NCBI GenBank assembly: GCA_945865405.1
Contig: CAMBDS010000010.1
Location: 1 to 64,000 of the forward strand
Direction: 5' to 3'
Source: Caldithrix abyssi DSM 13497
Lineage (GTDB): Bacteria > Electryoneota > AABM5-125-24 > Hatepunaeales > Hatepunaeaceae
Length of the DNA stretch: 64,000 bases
The notes below the pieces were generated by a model. That model worked only from the letters and a program-made list of their open reading frames with translations, did not search any database and was not told where the DNA came from. The translations under genes and the position numbers were made by a program. Within the stretch, counting starts at the first letter, position 1, and each line of letters starts with the position of its first letter. Below, one piece after another: positions 1-8,905 of this stretch.

Positions 1-84
1 GGAGTTGCAACCGGGATATTGATTCACAGTGCTGTCGCCAACCAGAGTGATTCCACACCTTCTCTATCAGGTAAAAGAAAATGA
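1..84 (+). CDS. 3' end of an unidentified gene (partial)
   Basis: Frame 1 is open from the window edge to a TGA at 82-84, giving the last 27 residues of a protein (a short hydrophobic stretch around GILIHSAVA, then a polar tail ending in KRK). Its TGA overlaps the ATG of the next gene in an ATGA junction, typical of translationally coupled genes, which is the main reason to believe it. The family cannot be named from so short a piece. Confidence 0.45.
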   Translation, partial: GVATGILIHSAVANQSDSTPSLSGKRK

Positions 85-671
85 AATCCATTTCCGTCGT
101 CATAGTTGCGTCGATACTGCTCCTTACAGGTTGTGGTAGCAGTCCAGAAGCAGCCAAACAGCGAGGATTTGATCTCTACGATTTGCAGAAGTTTGCCGAT
201 GCGCTTCCGTTGCTTGAAAAGGCCTACGCCGGTGGCATCGACGACCCGGAGCTTGTCGTTCGTCTGGCGTACTGCCAGGCTACAATTACCGCGGACGGCT
301 TAACAGCCTTGAACATTCTGCGCAAAAGTGCCGAAAAATATCCCAATTACGCCCGAACATACTTCGAACTTGGCTATGTCGCATTCCAATTCGGATCGAC
401 CGATAACCAACAGAATGTTAGGCAGGCACTCGGCTTTACCCGAAAAGCAGTTCAGCTTGACTCGATCGATTATAAGATGCGCGACAATCTTGCGATGGAC
501 TTTTTTCTGCTTGGCGAACTTGACTCGGCAGAGTACTGGTTCAAAGCGGCACAGGTGCTCAATCCAACTGAGGCTAAATTAGATGCTAAAATACTTCAGG
601 TAAAAGAGTTAAAACATCGTAAGGCTGTTGACGATTCACTTGCCACATTGGACACAATGAAGATTCAGTAG
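81..671 (+). CDS. TPR-repeat lipoprotein
   Basis: The 196-residue product starts with a lipoprotein signal peptide ending in the lipobox LLTGC (Cys18), so it is probably membrane-anchored on the outer face of the inner membrane or in the outer membrane. The rest is a series of helix pairs of tetratricopeptide type (for example the ALPLLEKAYAGG, ARTYFELGYVAF and DNLAMDFFLLGELDSAEYWF stretches), a fold used as a protein-binding scaffold. It overlaps the upstream reading frame by 4 nt. No partner is identifiable. The 3' neighbour is about 170 nt away and has its own promoter candidate, so it is probably a separate unit. Confidence 0.85.
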   Translation: MKSISVVIVASILLLTGCGSSPEAAKQRGFDLYDLQKFADALPLLEKAYAGGIDDPELVVRLAYCQATITADGLTALNILRKSAEKYPNYARTYFELGYVAFQFGSTDNQQNVRQALGFTRKAVQLDSIDYKMRDNLAMDFFLLGELDSAEYWFKAAQVLNPTEAKLDAKILQVKELKHRKAVDDSLATLDTMKIQ

Positions 672-744
672 GTAACGGGACACAGATTGAGTTATAAATA
701 GCTAAATCAAATTGAGGCGCGAATATCTACTTGTGACCGCGAAC

Positions 745-773
745 TTGTTTGGTTACTTTAGTTGAGATATAAG
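745..773 (+). promoter_or_regulatory. Sigma-70-like promoter for the Yej/Opp operon
   Basis: TTGTTT (745-750) and TATAAG (768-773) are separated by exactly 17 nt. The start codon at 842 lies about 60 nt beyond the predicted transcription start. Matched by eye to the consensus only. Confidence 0.45.
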
Positions 774-841
774 TGCCAGCTGGCAAACATTTTCAGACCA
801 TCCGGGGGGATGAAACGATACGAACTTCGACAGGAGGAACA

Positions 842-2764
842 ATGAGCAGATTCATCAATACGATCCTAACCGGCACCCTCACAGTTTCTTTACTTTCCCT
901 CATTATCGGTTGTGGTGGCGGGAAAAAGGAAACAGCGGTAAAAGCTCCAGAGATATCACAACCCGTGACTGCTGGGCCCGACGTTTCTGCTGAAATGGGT
1001 GGCACCGGCTTTACCGGTGAGGGCTGGCTAAACAACGAAAGTTATGAGCCGATTGGTGATCCAAGCGCCAAAGAAGGCGGATCGTTCACAATGGCACTGC
1101 TCGAATTCCCCGCAACACTCCGTACCCAGGGCAAGGACTCAAACACGCAGTTCATGTTCATGGTCGAAAATCTCGTTTACGAAAGCCTTATCGGCGTCCA
1201 CTCCCTTACCCTCGAATTCACCCCAGGACTTGCCACCCACTGGAAAATCTCCGAAGATAAACAGACTTATTGGTTCCGCATGAACCCCAAGGCACGGTTC
1301 TCCGACGGCACTCCAGTGACGACGGCAGACGTTATCGCCTCGTGGAAACTGATGGTCGATCCCGGAATTTTACAGCCATACTCCAATCTGCTCTGGGGCA
1401 AATTTGAGGAACCTGTCGCCGAGTCCCCCTACATCCTCCGCGTGCATGCGAAGGAGCTGAACTGGAAGTTCTTCTTATATTTTGGCGGTCTCGCAATCAT
1501 GCCTGCCAAGTACATCAGCATCCCCGGCTCGCAGTATCTCGCCGATTACCAGTTCAAAATGCCTCCCGGAAGCGGTCTCTATGTGCTGGATGACGCCGCA
1601 ATCGTCAAAGGCCGTTCGCTCACCCTCCGCAAGCGCAGCGACTATTGGGATCGAGATAATCCCAAGGCCAAGGGAACTGGAAACTTCGATCAGTTGAAGT
1701 GGGTTGTCGTCAGCGATGAGCGGTTGACGTTTGAAAAGTTCAAAAAGGGCGAGCTTGACTTTTATCAGATTGGTCGGGCGCAGTGGTGGATTGAGGAGAC
1801 TGAGTTTGAGAACATCCAGCGCGGTTTGGTTCAGAAAAGGAAAATTTATAACGACGACCCGCAAGGCGTCTCCGGCATTGTCTTTAACATGCGGAAGCCT
1901 CCATTCGATGACAAGCGGATGCGACAAGCGTTCACTTATCTGATGAACCGTGAGAAGATGATTTCGCAACTATTCTTTAACGAATACATCCCGACCGATT
2001 CCTACTTCCCTGGTTCTGTCTATGAGAATCCCGCTAATCCGAAGTATCGCTTCGATCCGGACAAAGCCGTTAAACTGCTTGCCGAATGCGGGTGGAAGAA
2101 TCGTGACGCCAACGGTTGGCTGGTGAACGACAAGGGCGAGCACCTCGATCTTGAACTTACCTTCGACCAACCTTCGGTCGAACGTTTTATGACCGTTGTG
2201 CAGGAAGATTTGAAGAAAGTCGGCATCAATCTGAGCCTAAAGCAGACAACCGGTGCCACAATGTTCAAGATGGTTAACGAACGCAAATTCCAGATTCACT
2301 GGCAACAGTGGGGCGGTCTTGTCTTCCCGAATCCTGAAAACGACATTCACTCCACCCTTGCCGATCCAGATAATACCAACAATCTCGCCGGTGTGAAGAG
2401 CCCTCGAATCGACGAGCTGATCGCAGAGTACAACGTCTGTTTTGTACAGGCTCGCCGTGTGGAAATCATTCGGGAAATCGACAGTATCTTAATGGATATT
2501 CAACCTTTTGCGCTTGCTTGGTTTGCTCCGTTCCATAGAATTCTCTATTGGAACAAGTTCGGCCATCCCCCCTATTACTTTGCCCGCACAGGCGATTGGC
2601 GCGGTATTGTAAGTCTTTGGTGGATCGATCCGGATAAAGAGAAGGCTCTTGAAGCTGCTCTGAAAGACCCATCGATCAAAATGGATACTACCCACTTCAA
2701 ACAAACCTATTGGCCTGAATGGAACGCCAAGCACGGTAGAGGATATGAGATCAAAGGTCTCTGA
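842..2764 (+). CDS. Peptide ABC transporter substrate-binding lipoprotein (SBP family 5, YejA-like)
   Basis: This is the extracytoplasmic solute receptor of the five-gene importer that follows. The ATG at 842 is chosen over the longer frame (773) because GGAGGA sits a few bases upstream and the protein then begins with a proper lipoprotein signal peptide with lipobox LIIGC (Cys about 23). The 640-residue mature part has the family 5 layout: an N-terminal lobe with the hinge-proximal PKARFSDGTPVTTADVIASW motif, the FNMRKPPFDDKRMRQAF motif around residue 350 and the NREKMISQLFFNEYIPTDSYF region characteristic of YejA relatives. Family 5 receptors bind oligopeptides, dipeptides, nickel or sugars; the YejB/YejE-like permeases downstream argue for peptides. 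Confidence 0.9.
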   Translation: MSRFINTILTGTLTVSLLSLIIGCGGGKKETAVKAPEISQPVTAGPDVSAEMGGTGFTGEGWLNNESYEPIGDPSAKEGGSFTMALLEFPATLRTQGKDSNTQFMFMVENLVYESLIGVHSLTLEFTPGLATHWKISEDKQTYWFRMNPKARFSDGTPVTTADVIASWKLMVDPGILQPYSNLLWGKFEEPVAESPYILRVHAKELNWKFFLYFGGLAIMPAKYISIPGSQYLADYQFKMPPGSGLYVLDDAAIVKGRSLTLRKRSDYWDRDNPKAKGTGNFDQLKWVVVSDERLTFEKFKKGELDFYQIGRAQWWIEETEFENIQRGLVQKRKIYNDDPQGVSGIVFNMRKPPFDDKRMRQAFTYLMNREKMISQLFFNEYIPTDSYFPGSVYENPANPKYRFDPDKAVKLLAECGWKNRDANGWLVNDKGEHLDLELTFDQPSVERFMTVVQEDLKKVGINLSLKQTTGATMFKMVNERKFQIHWQQWGGLVFPNPENDIHSTLADPDNTNNLAGVKSPRIDELIAEYNVCFVQARRVEIIREIDSILMDIQPFALAWFAPFHRILYWNKFGHPPYYFARTGDWRGIVSLWWIDPDKEKALEAALKDPSIKMDTTHFKQTYWPEWNAKHGRGYEIKGL

Positions 2765-2830
2765 TAATTAGGACCCATCAAGTATTGAAAATTGCCGCCA
2801 TACTCTAAACAACCAAAACGGAGTATCATT

Positions 2831-2862
2831 CATTGACCATTGACCATCCACCATTGACCATC
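2831..2862 (+). repeat. Period-7 tandem repeat (unit CATTGAC)
   Basis: Four consecutive 7-nt units, CATTGAC, CATTGAC, CATCCAC and CATTGAC, then CATC, just upstream of the yejB-like start. It belongs to the window-wide set of tandem repeats whose unit varies while the 7-nt period is kept. Confidence 0.8.
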
Positions 2863-2873
2863 AAGGATACCGA

Positions 2874-3929
2874 ATGGGTGGACTGACAAGTTACTTTATC
2901 CGCCGGTTCCTGCTGGTAATCCCAACCTTCCTTGGGATTACCTTGATCTTCTTCACAATCCTTCAAATCGTGCCTGGTGGTCCGCTTGAACAGGAGATAA
3001 TGAAGCTCCGCGCAGGTATGGCGTCGCTTGGTGGAGGAGAAGGCGGCGGCGGTGGTGGTGGCGGAGCTATGGGTGCGGTCGAGATTCCTGCCGAAGCGAT
3101 GGATCAGATGAAGAAGTTCTACGGCATGGATAAACCGATCCTCGCTCGTTACGGGATATGGCTCTGGAACGTGTTGCATCTCGACCTCGGAACTTCGTAC
3201 GTCTATGCAGAGCCCGTCTGGGACGTTATAAAAAGCCGGTTCCCCGTCTCGATCTATTTTGGCGTCATCGGGTTTCTCCTCAGCTACACCATCTGCATTC
3301 CGCTCGGTGTATTCAAAGCCATCAAGCACGGTTCGAAGTTCGACCTCGGTTCAAGTGTGCTGGTTTTCATAGGTTATTCTACGCCGGGTTGGGCTCTTGG
3401 ATTGGTTTTACTCGTGCTTCTGGGTGGCGGTAGCTTCTGGAACCTCGTGCCGCTCGGTGAGTTTCGCGCCGAGAACTTCGATCAGCTTACCTTTTTCGGT
3501 AAGATCGCCAATCAAGCCCATCACACAATCCTTCCTGTTATCGCCTATATGATCGGTGGATTCGCGACTTTGACGATTGTGATGAAAAACAGCCTCCTCG
3601 AAAACCTCGGACAAGACTATGTCCGTACGGCGTTTGCCAAAGGTCTCCCCGAAAAACGGGTCATCTTCGTCCACGCGCTCCGCAACTCACTCATCCCTCT
3701 CGCTACCGGCGTAGGCCATCTGATTGGCATTTTCCTTGCCGGCAATTTCCTCATCGAGCGAACCTTTAACATCAACGGTATCGGTTTGCTCGGTTACCAG
3801 TCTCTCATCCAACGCGACTACCCCATCGTGCTTGGCTTCCTCGTCATTAGCGGCATGCTCGGATTGATAGGCAACATTCTCTCCGATATCGCCTACGCTG
3901 TCGTTGACCCGCGCATAAGGTTCAAATAA
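2874..3929 (+). CDS. yejB: ABC transporter permease, YejB-like
   Basis: Inner-membrane permease of the peptide importer. It has the N-terminal anchor YFIRRFLLVIPTFLGITLIFF, a periplasmic loop, five further membrane segments and the EAA-type cytoplasmic loop (YVRTAFAKGLPEKRVIFVHALRNSL). The LGTSYVYAEPVWDVIKSRFPVSI region and the ending LSDIAYAVVDPRIRFK match the YejB/DppB family. The periplasmic loop contains an unusual run of glycines (GGGEGGGGGGGGAMGAVE, residues about 46-63) that may be a flexible linker. The start lies 109 nt after the receptor gene, with a period-7 repeat between. The next permease follows after 9 nt. Confidence 0.9.
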   Translation: MGGLTSYFIRRFLLVIPTFLGITLIFFTILQIVPGGPLEQEIMKLRAGMASLGGGEGGGGGGGGAMGAVEIPAEAMDQMKKFYGMDKPILARYGIWLWNVLHLDLGTSYVYAEPVWDVIKSRFPVSIYFGVIGFLLSYTICIPLGVFKAIKHGSKFDLGSSVLVFIGYSTPGWALGLVLLVLLGGGSFWNLVPLGEFRAENFDQLTFFGKIANQAHHTILPVIAYMIGGFATLTIVMKNSLLENLGQDYVRTAFAKGLPEKRVIFVHALRNSLIPLATGVGHLIGIFLAGNFLIERTFNINGIGLLGYQSLIQRDYPIVLGFLVISGMLGLIGNILSDIAYAVVDPRIRFK

Positions 3930-3938
3930 GGAAATCCT

Positions 3939-5012
3939 ATGAACCAGATCGCAGATCAAACAACCCCCAAGCAAGACTATTCATCAACTTCGCTTTTCAA
4001 GAAACGACTGAAAAAATTCAAGTCGGTAAAGCGTGGATGGTACTCGTTTTGGATAATCCTCACCGCTTATTTTCTCTCCTTCTTCTGCCCGATGTTGATG
4101 AACAACAAAGCACTTGTCGTCAGTTATAACGGCGACTGGTATTTTCCTGTTTTCAAATACTATCCCTCCACCACCTTCGGTCAAACAGAATATGGTGAAG
4201 CCGTTTATCGGGATCTGGCAAAGAAATTCGATGCCTCTGGTGATGGCAACTGGCTGATAATGCCTCCCTATCCGTTTGGTCCCTACGAGAGCCTGACCGA
4301 TTCAAGGTCGCATCCACCCAACCCACCTTCATGGCAGCACTGGTTCGGCACCGACGACCGTGGGCGTGACGTCTTTGTGAGGTTGTTCTACGGCCTCAGG
4401 ATTTCTCTCACCTTTGCAATTATCGCAACGACCGTTGCATACGTCATCGGTATCTCCATCGGCGCGATGTTAGGCTATTTCAGCGGCAAGGTTGACCTTT
4501 TCGGGCAGCGGCTGATCGAAATATGGGCTTCGATACCGTTTCTGTACACCATTATGATCCTCTCGTCAATTATCCGCCCCAACTTCTACATGCTGGTCTT
4601 CTTCATCAGCGTTTTCGGCTGGATGGGGATGACCTACTTTGTTCGTGGGGAATTCTACCGCGAAAAGGCAAAGGATTACGTCCACGCCGCCGTTTCGATG
4701 GGTGCCACCGACCGCAAGATCGTCTTTAAGCACATTCTGCCAAACGCGTTGACGCCTGTGATCGCCTTTGGGCCATTCCACATCGTCGGCGACATCAGCG
4801 CACTTGTCAGCCTTGATTATCTCGGCTTCGGGTTGCCTCCGCCGACCCCCTCTTGGGGCGAGCTTGTCGGTCAGGGTGTCGCCAACATCTTCAGCTGGTG
4901 GCTCGTGCTCTTTCCATTTGGAGCGCTCTTCATAACGCTTATTCTTGTGGTCTTTATCGGTGAAGCGATCCGCGAAGCGTTCGATCCACGAGTCTATTCG
5001 AGGTTAAGGTAA
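3939..5012 (+). CDS. yejE: ABC transporter permease, YejE-like
   Basis: Second inner-membrane permease (357 residues). After the first membrane segment it carries the periplasmic domain typical of YejE (NNKALVVSYNGDWYFPVFKYYP, then the HWFGTDDRGRDVFVRLFYGLR signature of DppC/OppC-type permeases). An EAA loop (VHAAVSMGATDRKIVFKHILPNAL) contacts the ATPases, and the protein ends in GEAIREAFDPR. The long loop distinguishes it from ordinary OppC. Its stop codon is directly followed by the TTG start of the first ATPase, so the genes are probably translationally coupled. Confidence 0.9.
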   Translation: MNQIADQTTPKQDYSSTSLFKKRLKKFKSVKRGWYSFWIILTAYFLSFFCPMLMNNKALVVSYNGDWYFPVFKYYPSTTFGQTEYGEAVYRDLAKKFDASGDGNWLIMPPYPFGPYESLTDSRSHPPNPPSWQHWFGTDDRGRDVFVRLFYGLRISLTFAIIATTVAYVIGISIGAMLGYFSGKVDLFGQRLIEIWASIPFLYTIMILSSIIRPNFYMLVFFISVFGWMGMTYFVRGEFYREKAKDYVHAAVSMGATDRKIVFKHILPNALTPVIAFGPFHIVGDISALVSLDYLGFGLPPPTPSWGELVGQGVANIFSWWLVLFPFGALFITLILVVFIGEAIREAFDPRVYSRLR

Positions 5013-6128
5013 TTGACTAACGAGAAAATCGCTCAATCGCCCGACATTCTCGTCGATGTCAAAGGTCTAAAGACTTACTTCAAAACCGAAGCCGGTATCG
5101 CCAAAGCTGTCGATGGTGTCTCCTTTCAGGTCCGCAAAGGCGAGATGCTCGGGATCGTCGGTGAGTCCGGTTCCGGCAAATCGGTCACGTCTCTCTCGCT
5201 GATTCGACTTATCCCCAATCCTCCCGGATTCATTGCCGGTGGCGAAGTGATCTTCAACGGTCGTGACATTCTGCAGTTGCCTTTGCCTGAGATGTACAAA
5301 ATTCGCGGTAAAGATATCGCGATGATATTTCAGGAGCCGATGACATCGCTCAACCCGGTCTTTACAATTGGCATGCAGGTTGAGGAAATCGTCCGCTTCC
5401 ATGAGCACGTCCCGAAGGATCAGATTACTGAGCACGCCGTCAAGATGCTGGATCATGTTGGTATACCCGATGCAGGCAAGCGGATGAAAGACTACCCGCA
5501 CCAGTATTCGGGTGGTATGCGTCAGCGAGTAATGATCGCCATGGCGCTCGCCTGTGACCCGCAGTTGTTGATCGCTGACGAACCGACGACAGCCCTCGAC
5601 GTGACGATTCAGGCGCAAATTCTCGACCTGATGATCCAGTTGAAGGAGCGTCGTCCCGGCGCTGCGATCATGCTGATCACTCACGATCTCGCAGTCATTG
5701 CCGAGACCTGCCAGCGTGTCATTGTTATGTACGGCGGAGTCATTCAGGAACAGGCCGATGTGATTCCATTTTTCGAAGAGCCTCTCCATCCTTACTCAGT
5801 CGGCCTGATGAAATCGTTACCCCGCCCCGACATTCAACAACAGCGACGGCTCTACAATATTCCTGGAACGGTTCCATCGATCATCAATCTGCCGACAGGG
5901 TGCAAGTTCTCCAACCGTTGCGAGCGAGCCATGCCGATTTGTAGTCGGGTCGAACCTAAGCTTGAGGAAGTATCTCCCGGCCGATGGGTTCGTTGCCATC
6001 TATATGGAGAAACCGCTGATGGTGCTTCATCTTCTACCCCACTGAATCTTACAGGAAGTTCTTCTCCTACCTCACCGCTTGCGGGGGGGGCAGGGGGGGG
6101 TGTCCCATCAGATGGAGGACTCCAATGA
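5013..6128 (+). CDS. ABC transporter ATP-binding protein, OppD-like
   Basis: Cytoplasmic ATPase of the importer, read from a TTG directly after the upstream stop. Walker A is GESGSGKS (about residues 50-57), the Q-loop is IFQEPMTSLNP, the signature is YSGGMRQRV (about 163-171), Walker B is LLIADEP and the switch histidine is in ITHDLAVIAE. The C-terminal oligopeptide/dipeptide extension holds CKFSNRCERAMPIC, the cysteine cluster that binds a 4Fe-4S centre in DppD/OppD relatives. The last 30 residues or so are low-complexity Ser/Gly/Pro. They are partly encoded by a G-rich repeat element (6075-6105) that is not part of the family. The stop overlaps the next ATG as ATGA. Confidence 0.92.
   Translation: MTNEKIAQSPDILVDVKGLKTYFKTEAGIAKAVDGVSFQVRKGEMLGIVGESGSGKSVTSLSLIRLIPNPPGFIAGGEVIFNGRDILQLPLPEMYKIRGKDIAMIFQEPMTSLNPVFTIGMQVEEIVRFHEHVPKDQITEHAVKMLDHVGIPDAGKRMKDYPHQYSGGMRQRVMIAMALACDPQLLIADEPTTALDVTIQAQILDLMIQLKERRPGAAIMLITHDLAVIAETCQRVIVMYGGVIQEQADVIPFFEEPLHPYSVGLMKSLPRPDIQQQRRLYNIPGTVPSIINLPTGCKFSNRCERAMPICSRVEPKLEEVSPGRWVRCHLYGETADGASSSTPLNLTGSSSPTSPLAGGAGGGVPSDGGLQ
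6075..6105 (+). repeat. G-rich hairpin element (variant E1) inside the oppD-like reading frame
   Basis: The sequence CACCGCTTGC followed by two G-tracts of 8 separated by CA, then TGT, is near-identical to intergenic copies at 55551, 57062 and 63838. Here it lies in frame near the 3' end of the ATPase gene and encodes Leu-Ala-Gly-Gly-Ala-Gly-Gly-Gly. Confidence 0.85.
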
Positions 6129-7177
6129 CCAATCGACCAATTATCGAAGTCAAGGACCTGAAGGTTCGCTTCCCGGTCTTTGGCGGGGTATTTCTTGGCA
6201 AGGTTGCTGAGGTGAAAGCTGTCGATGGGGTTACATTCGACATGATGGAGGGCGAGACGCTGGGCCTGGTAGGGGAGTCTGGTTGTGGCAAGACTACGAT
6301 TGGTAGGGCCGTTATCAACATCGTTCGAGCAACTTCCCCCGATGCGATTGTCGAAGGCGACATCAATTTTCATATCTACCCTTCTGCCACGGCAAATGCC
6401 CTCAATCCTGCCCTTCGTGGAACTGAAGAGGTCGTCAATGTTGCGCGGCTTTCCAAAGGGAAGATGAGACCCTATCGCTCGCTCGTCCAGATGATCTTTC
6501 AAGACCCTTTCGCCAGCCTCAATCCCCGTCTGACAGTCGCCAAAATTGTCGAAGAGCCGCTGGTGATTCATACTCTAATGACCGAAAAAGAGCGTACCGA
6601 GCGAATCGGCTGGTTGCTTCAGAAGGTTGGCCTCAACCCTGAACAGGCGCAACGGTATCCTCACGAATTTTCCGGCGGCCAGCGCCAGCGTATCGGTATC
6701 GCGAGAGCTTTGGCGACCAATCCGAAGGTTATCATCGCTGACGAGCCGGTCTCAGCCCTCGACGTATCGATTCAAGCGCAGGTTATCAATCTTCTGCAGG
6801 ATCTGCAGGAAGAATTTGGCTTGACCTACTTGTTCATCGCTCACGACCTCTCCGTCGTCGAGCATATCTCGCAACGTATCGCCGTCATGTACCTTGGCAA
6901 TCTGGTCGAAATCGGACCATCTGAAACCGTTTACAAAGACCCCAAACATCCTTACACCAAGGCGCTTCTTTCGGCAGTCCCTCTCCCCGACCCGAAGGGA
7001 GCCGCGACGAGGAAGCGGACGATCCTGACCGGCGACATTCCGACACCGCTTCGCAAGCCCTCTGGCTGTCCATTCCGAACACGCTGTCCGATTGCAAGAC
7101 CTTCGTGCGCTGACCAGATGCCTCTTTTAGAAGATTTCGGTGGCGGGAGGATGGTCGCTTGTCCCTGGGTGAAGTGA
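6125..7177 (+). CDS. ABC transporter ATP-binding protein, OppF-like
   Basis: Second ATPase subunit (350 residues). Walker A is GESGCGKTT (50-58), the Q-loop is IFQDPFASLNPR, the signature is FSGGQRQRIGIARAL, Walker B is VIIADEP, the D-loop is SALD and the H-switch is IAHDLSVVEH. It ends with the OppF-type extension containing CPFRTRCPIARPSC. About 40 extra residues lie between Walker A and the Q-loop (INFHIYPSATANALNPALRG region), longer than usual. Classical YejF is a fusion of two ATPase halves; here the halves are separate genes, as in Opp/Dpp systems. The ATG overlaps the upstream stop by 4 nt. Confidence 0.93.
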   Translation: MTNRPIIEVKDLKVRFPVFGGVFLGKVAEVKAVDGVTFDMMEGETLGLVGESGCGKTTIGRAVINIVRATSPDAIVEGDINFHIYPSATANALNPALRGTEEVVNVARLSKGKMRPYRSLVQMIFQDPFASLNPRLTVAKIVEEPLVIHTLMTEKERTERIGWLLQKVGLNPEQAQRYPHEFSGGQRQRIGIARALATNPKVIIADEPVSALDVSIQAQVINLLQDLQEEFGLTYLFIAHDLSVVEHISQRIAVMYLGNLVEIGPSETVYKDPKHPYTKALLSAVPLPDPKGAATRKRTILTGDIPTPLRKPSGCPFRTRCPIARPSCADQMPLLEDFGGGRMVACPWVK

Positions 7178-7237
7178 TTCTCGCGAAGGTCGGGCATCTT
7201 GCCGGACGATGTAGGTTATGCGTTCTGCTTGATATCA

Positions 7238-7280
7238 AAAAGCTGTCAACCTTTCGGGGTTGACAGCTTTTCTTTTTTTA
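7238..7280 (+). terminator. Rho-independent terminator of the ABC operon
   Basis: A perfect 14-bp stem (AAAAGCTGTCAACC, 7238-7251, with its complement at 7258-7271) encloses a 6-nt loop and is followed by CTTTTTTTATT. A near-identical hairpin is used on the other strand at 41786. Confidence 0.9.
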
Positions 7281-7384
7281 TTAATGCTTGCCTTGCGTTG
7301 ATTGGCGGACTTCCTTGGTTTTTTGTTCATGGTTCGGTTAATTATCTGTCAATTGACTAATGAATTTAACGACAGCCTCGCGCC

Positions 7385-7413
7385 TTGCGATTGTCTGGAA
7401 ATGGCTGTACATT
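7385..7413 (+). promoter_or_regulatory. Candidate promoter for mscL
   Basis: TTGCGA (7385-7390), a 17-nt spacer and TACATT (7408-7413) lie 55 nt upstream of the mscL ATG. The TTGC-type -35 with N17 recurs upstream of gyrA, polA and the gene at 20999. Confidence 0.4.
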
Positions 7414-7467
7414 GAAAGTATAGTGAACCGAAGAACGCCAAAGCTTAAGTCAACCAGCGAGGATAGA

Positions 7468-7917
7468 ATGCTGAAGGAATTCAAAGAATTCGCCATGCGA
7501 GGCAACGTGGTCGATATGGCTGTCGGTATTATTATTGGTGCTTCATTCGGGAGTATCGTCACGTCAGCGGTGAGCGATGTCATTATGCCACCAATCGGTT
7601 ATATGCTCGGGAATGTCGATTTCGTCAACCTCTTTGTAGTTCTAAAGGAGGGCAATGTACCGGCGCCTTATGCTTCTTTGAAAGCAGCTAAAGACGCGGG
7701 GGCCGTCAGCCTTAACTACGGGCAATTCATAAACACAATTATCAATTTCATGATCGTTGCCTTTGCTATCTTTATGATGATCCGTGGTATGAATAAACTC
7801 CGAAAAGAGCCGCCACCACCAGTCGCCGCAGATCCGACGACCATGACCTGCCCAAGATGCCTTTCGACAATTCCCATCAAAGCAACCCGCTGCGCACACT
7901 GCACATCGGAACTTTAG
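7468..7917 (+). CDS. mscL: Large-conductance mechanosensitive channel MscL with C-terminal zinc ribbon
   Basis: Tension-gated inner-membrane pore that releases solutes on osmotic downshock. The ATG at 7468 (after a GAGGA) gives the canonical start [33 protein letters not shown]1 is followed by a periplasmic loop and TM2 ([24 protein letters not shown]). The C-terminus carries [18 protein letters not shown], a two-pair CxxC zinc-ribbon-like tail found in MscL of several phyla in place of the E. coli helical bundle. Length 149 residues, normal for the family. The longer upstream frame has no family similarity. Confidence 0.95.
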   Translation: MLKEFKEFAMRGNVVDMAVGIIIGASFGSIVTSAVSDVIMPPIGYMLGNVDFVNLFVVLKEGNVPAPYASLKAAKDAGAVSLNYGQFINTIINFMIVAFAIFMMIRGMNKLRKEPPPPVAADPTTMTCPRCLSTIPIKATRCAHCTSEL

Positions 7918-7969
7918 CCTTTCCCATGTTATTCAAATCAGATTGATTTAACCATTTACAGGATCTCTT

Positions 7970-8887
7970 GTGCTAATGAAAATATCATCGCTCACAGCAG
8001 TAATCTTTACTTTTGCTGCGGGAGCTGTTGCTGCCGATTCCACCGATGCCCCGGCAAATCCTTGGAAGCTTCAGTTCCAAACGGGAATTGGCATCACTCA
8101 ATCGTCATACTCGAATAGCTGGACAGGTGGTGAGGCAGGGTCGGTGATCTGGATGTCAAACTTCCTTGGAGAGGCGGAGAAGAAGATCTCGCAACGCTGG
8201 CTAACGACAAATCAACTGAAACTCGAGTTCGGTCAGACACATAGCCAGGATGAGACCTTCAAGAAGTGGAAGAGTCCCTCAAAATCTGCCGATAAAATTC
8301 GTTTCGACGGATTGCTTCGCTACACCATGGGCTGGGCTGTTGATCCTTATGGGGCAGTGATTTTTGAGTCACAGTTTCTCGATGTCTCTAGCGGAGTAAA
8401 TACCCGTTACCTCAATCCTATCGATCTGACCGAAACTGTGGGTATAGCCCGAACAATCGTCAAGTCCGTCGATGTTTACGAGCTTACAACCCGGCTCGGC
8501 GTCGGTTTTCGACAGAGTATAATCAGGTCGGATGACCCCGCCGATTCAAGCAAAACCGTAAGTACCACCGTCAGCAATAGCGGCGTAGAGTGGGTCATGG
8601 ATTATAAGCTGGGGACTGCAAAAACAACGACAGGTTTCGACTCAAAGCTGACAGTCTTTAAGGCATTTACCAATTCCAAGGTTGACGAGCTGAAGGGGTT
8701 GCCCAATGAGAACTATTGGCAGGCCGCAGATCTGAACTGGGACAATATCCTTCGTGTCAATTTGAACGCAGTACTGCAGATCAATCTCACCTGGCAGCTC
8801 CTCTATGACAAAGAAATCTCGCTCAGTGGACGGTTTAAGGAGACGTTGACCTTGGGGGCAAGCTACAAGTTCGCCAATTTTGAGTGA
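7970..8887 (+). CDS. DUF3078-family secreted protein
   Basis: The 305-residue product has an N-terminal signal peptide (cleavage near GAVAA-DS). The body is rich in alternating beta strands with aromatic residues and ends in LTLGASYKFANFE, an outer-membrane beta-barrel type C-terminus with a terminal aromatic position. The WKLQFQTGIGITQSSYSNSWTGGE start of the mature part resembles DUF3078, a family of unknown function common in Bacteroidota. A GTG at 7970 has an AGGA six bases upstream; an ATG at 7976 is the alternative. Confidence 0.75.
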   Translation: MLMKISSLTAVIFTFAAGAVAADSTDAPANPWKLQFQTGIGITQSSYSNSWTGGEAGSVIWMSNFLGEAEKKISQRWLTTNQLKLEFGQTHSQDETFKKWKSPSKSADKIRFDGLLRYTMGWAVDPYGAVIFESQFLDVSSGVNTRYLNPIDLTETVGIARTIVKSVDVYELTTRLGVGFRQSIIRSDDPADSSKTVSTTVSNSGVEWVMDYKLGTAKTTTGFDSKLTVFKAFTNSKVDELKGLPNENYWQAADLNWDNILRVNLNAVLQINLTWQLLYDKEISLSGRFKETLTLGASYKFANFE

Positions 8888-8905
8888 TAGTTTGCGAATG
8901 TGACG

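Noticed and set aside
5067-5789. 240-codon open frame on the minus strand inside the OppD-like gene
   Set aside because: It is an exact antisense shadow of a clear ABC ATPase, with no ribosome site and no family similarity. The same holds for 10862-12190 (antisense to gyrA), 1475-1969 and 47721-48230.
6075-6105. G-rich element as a terminator between the two ATPase genes
   Set aside because: The genes overlap by ATGA and must be cotranscribed; there is no T-run and the element is translated.
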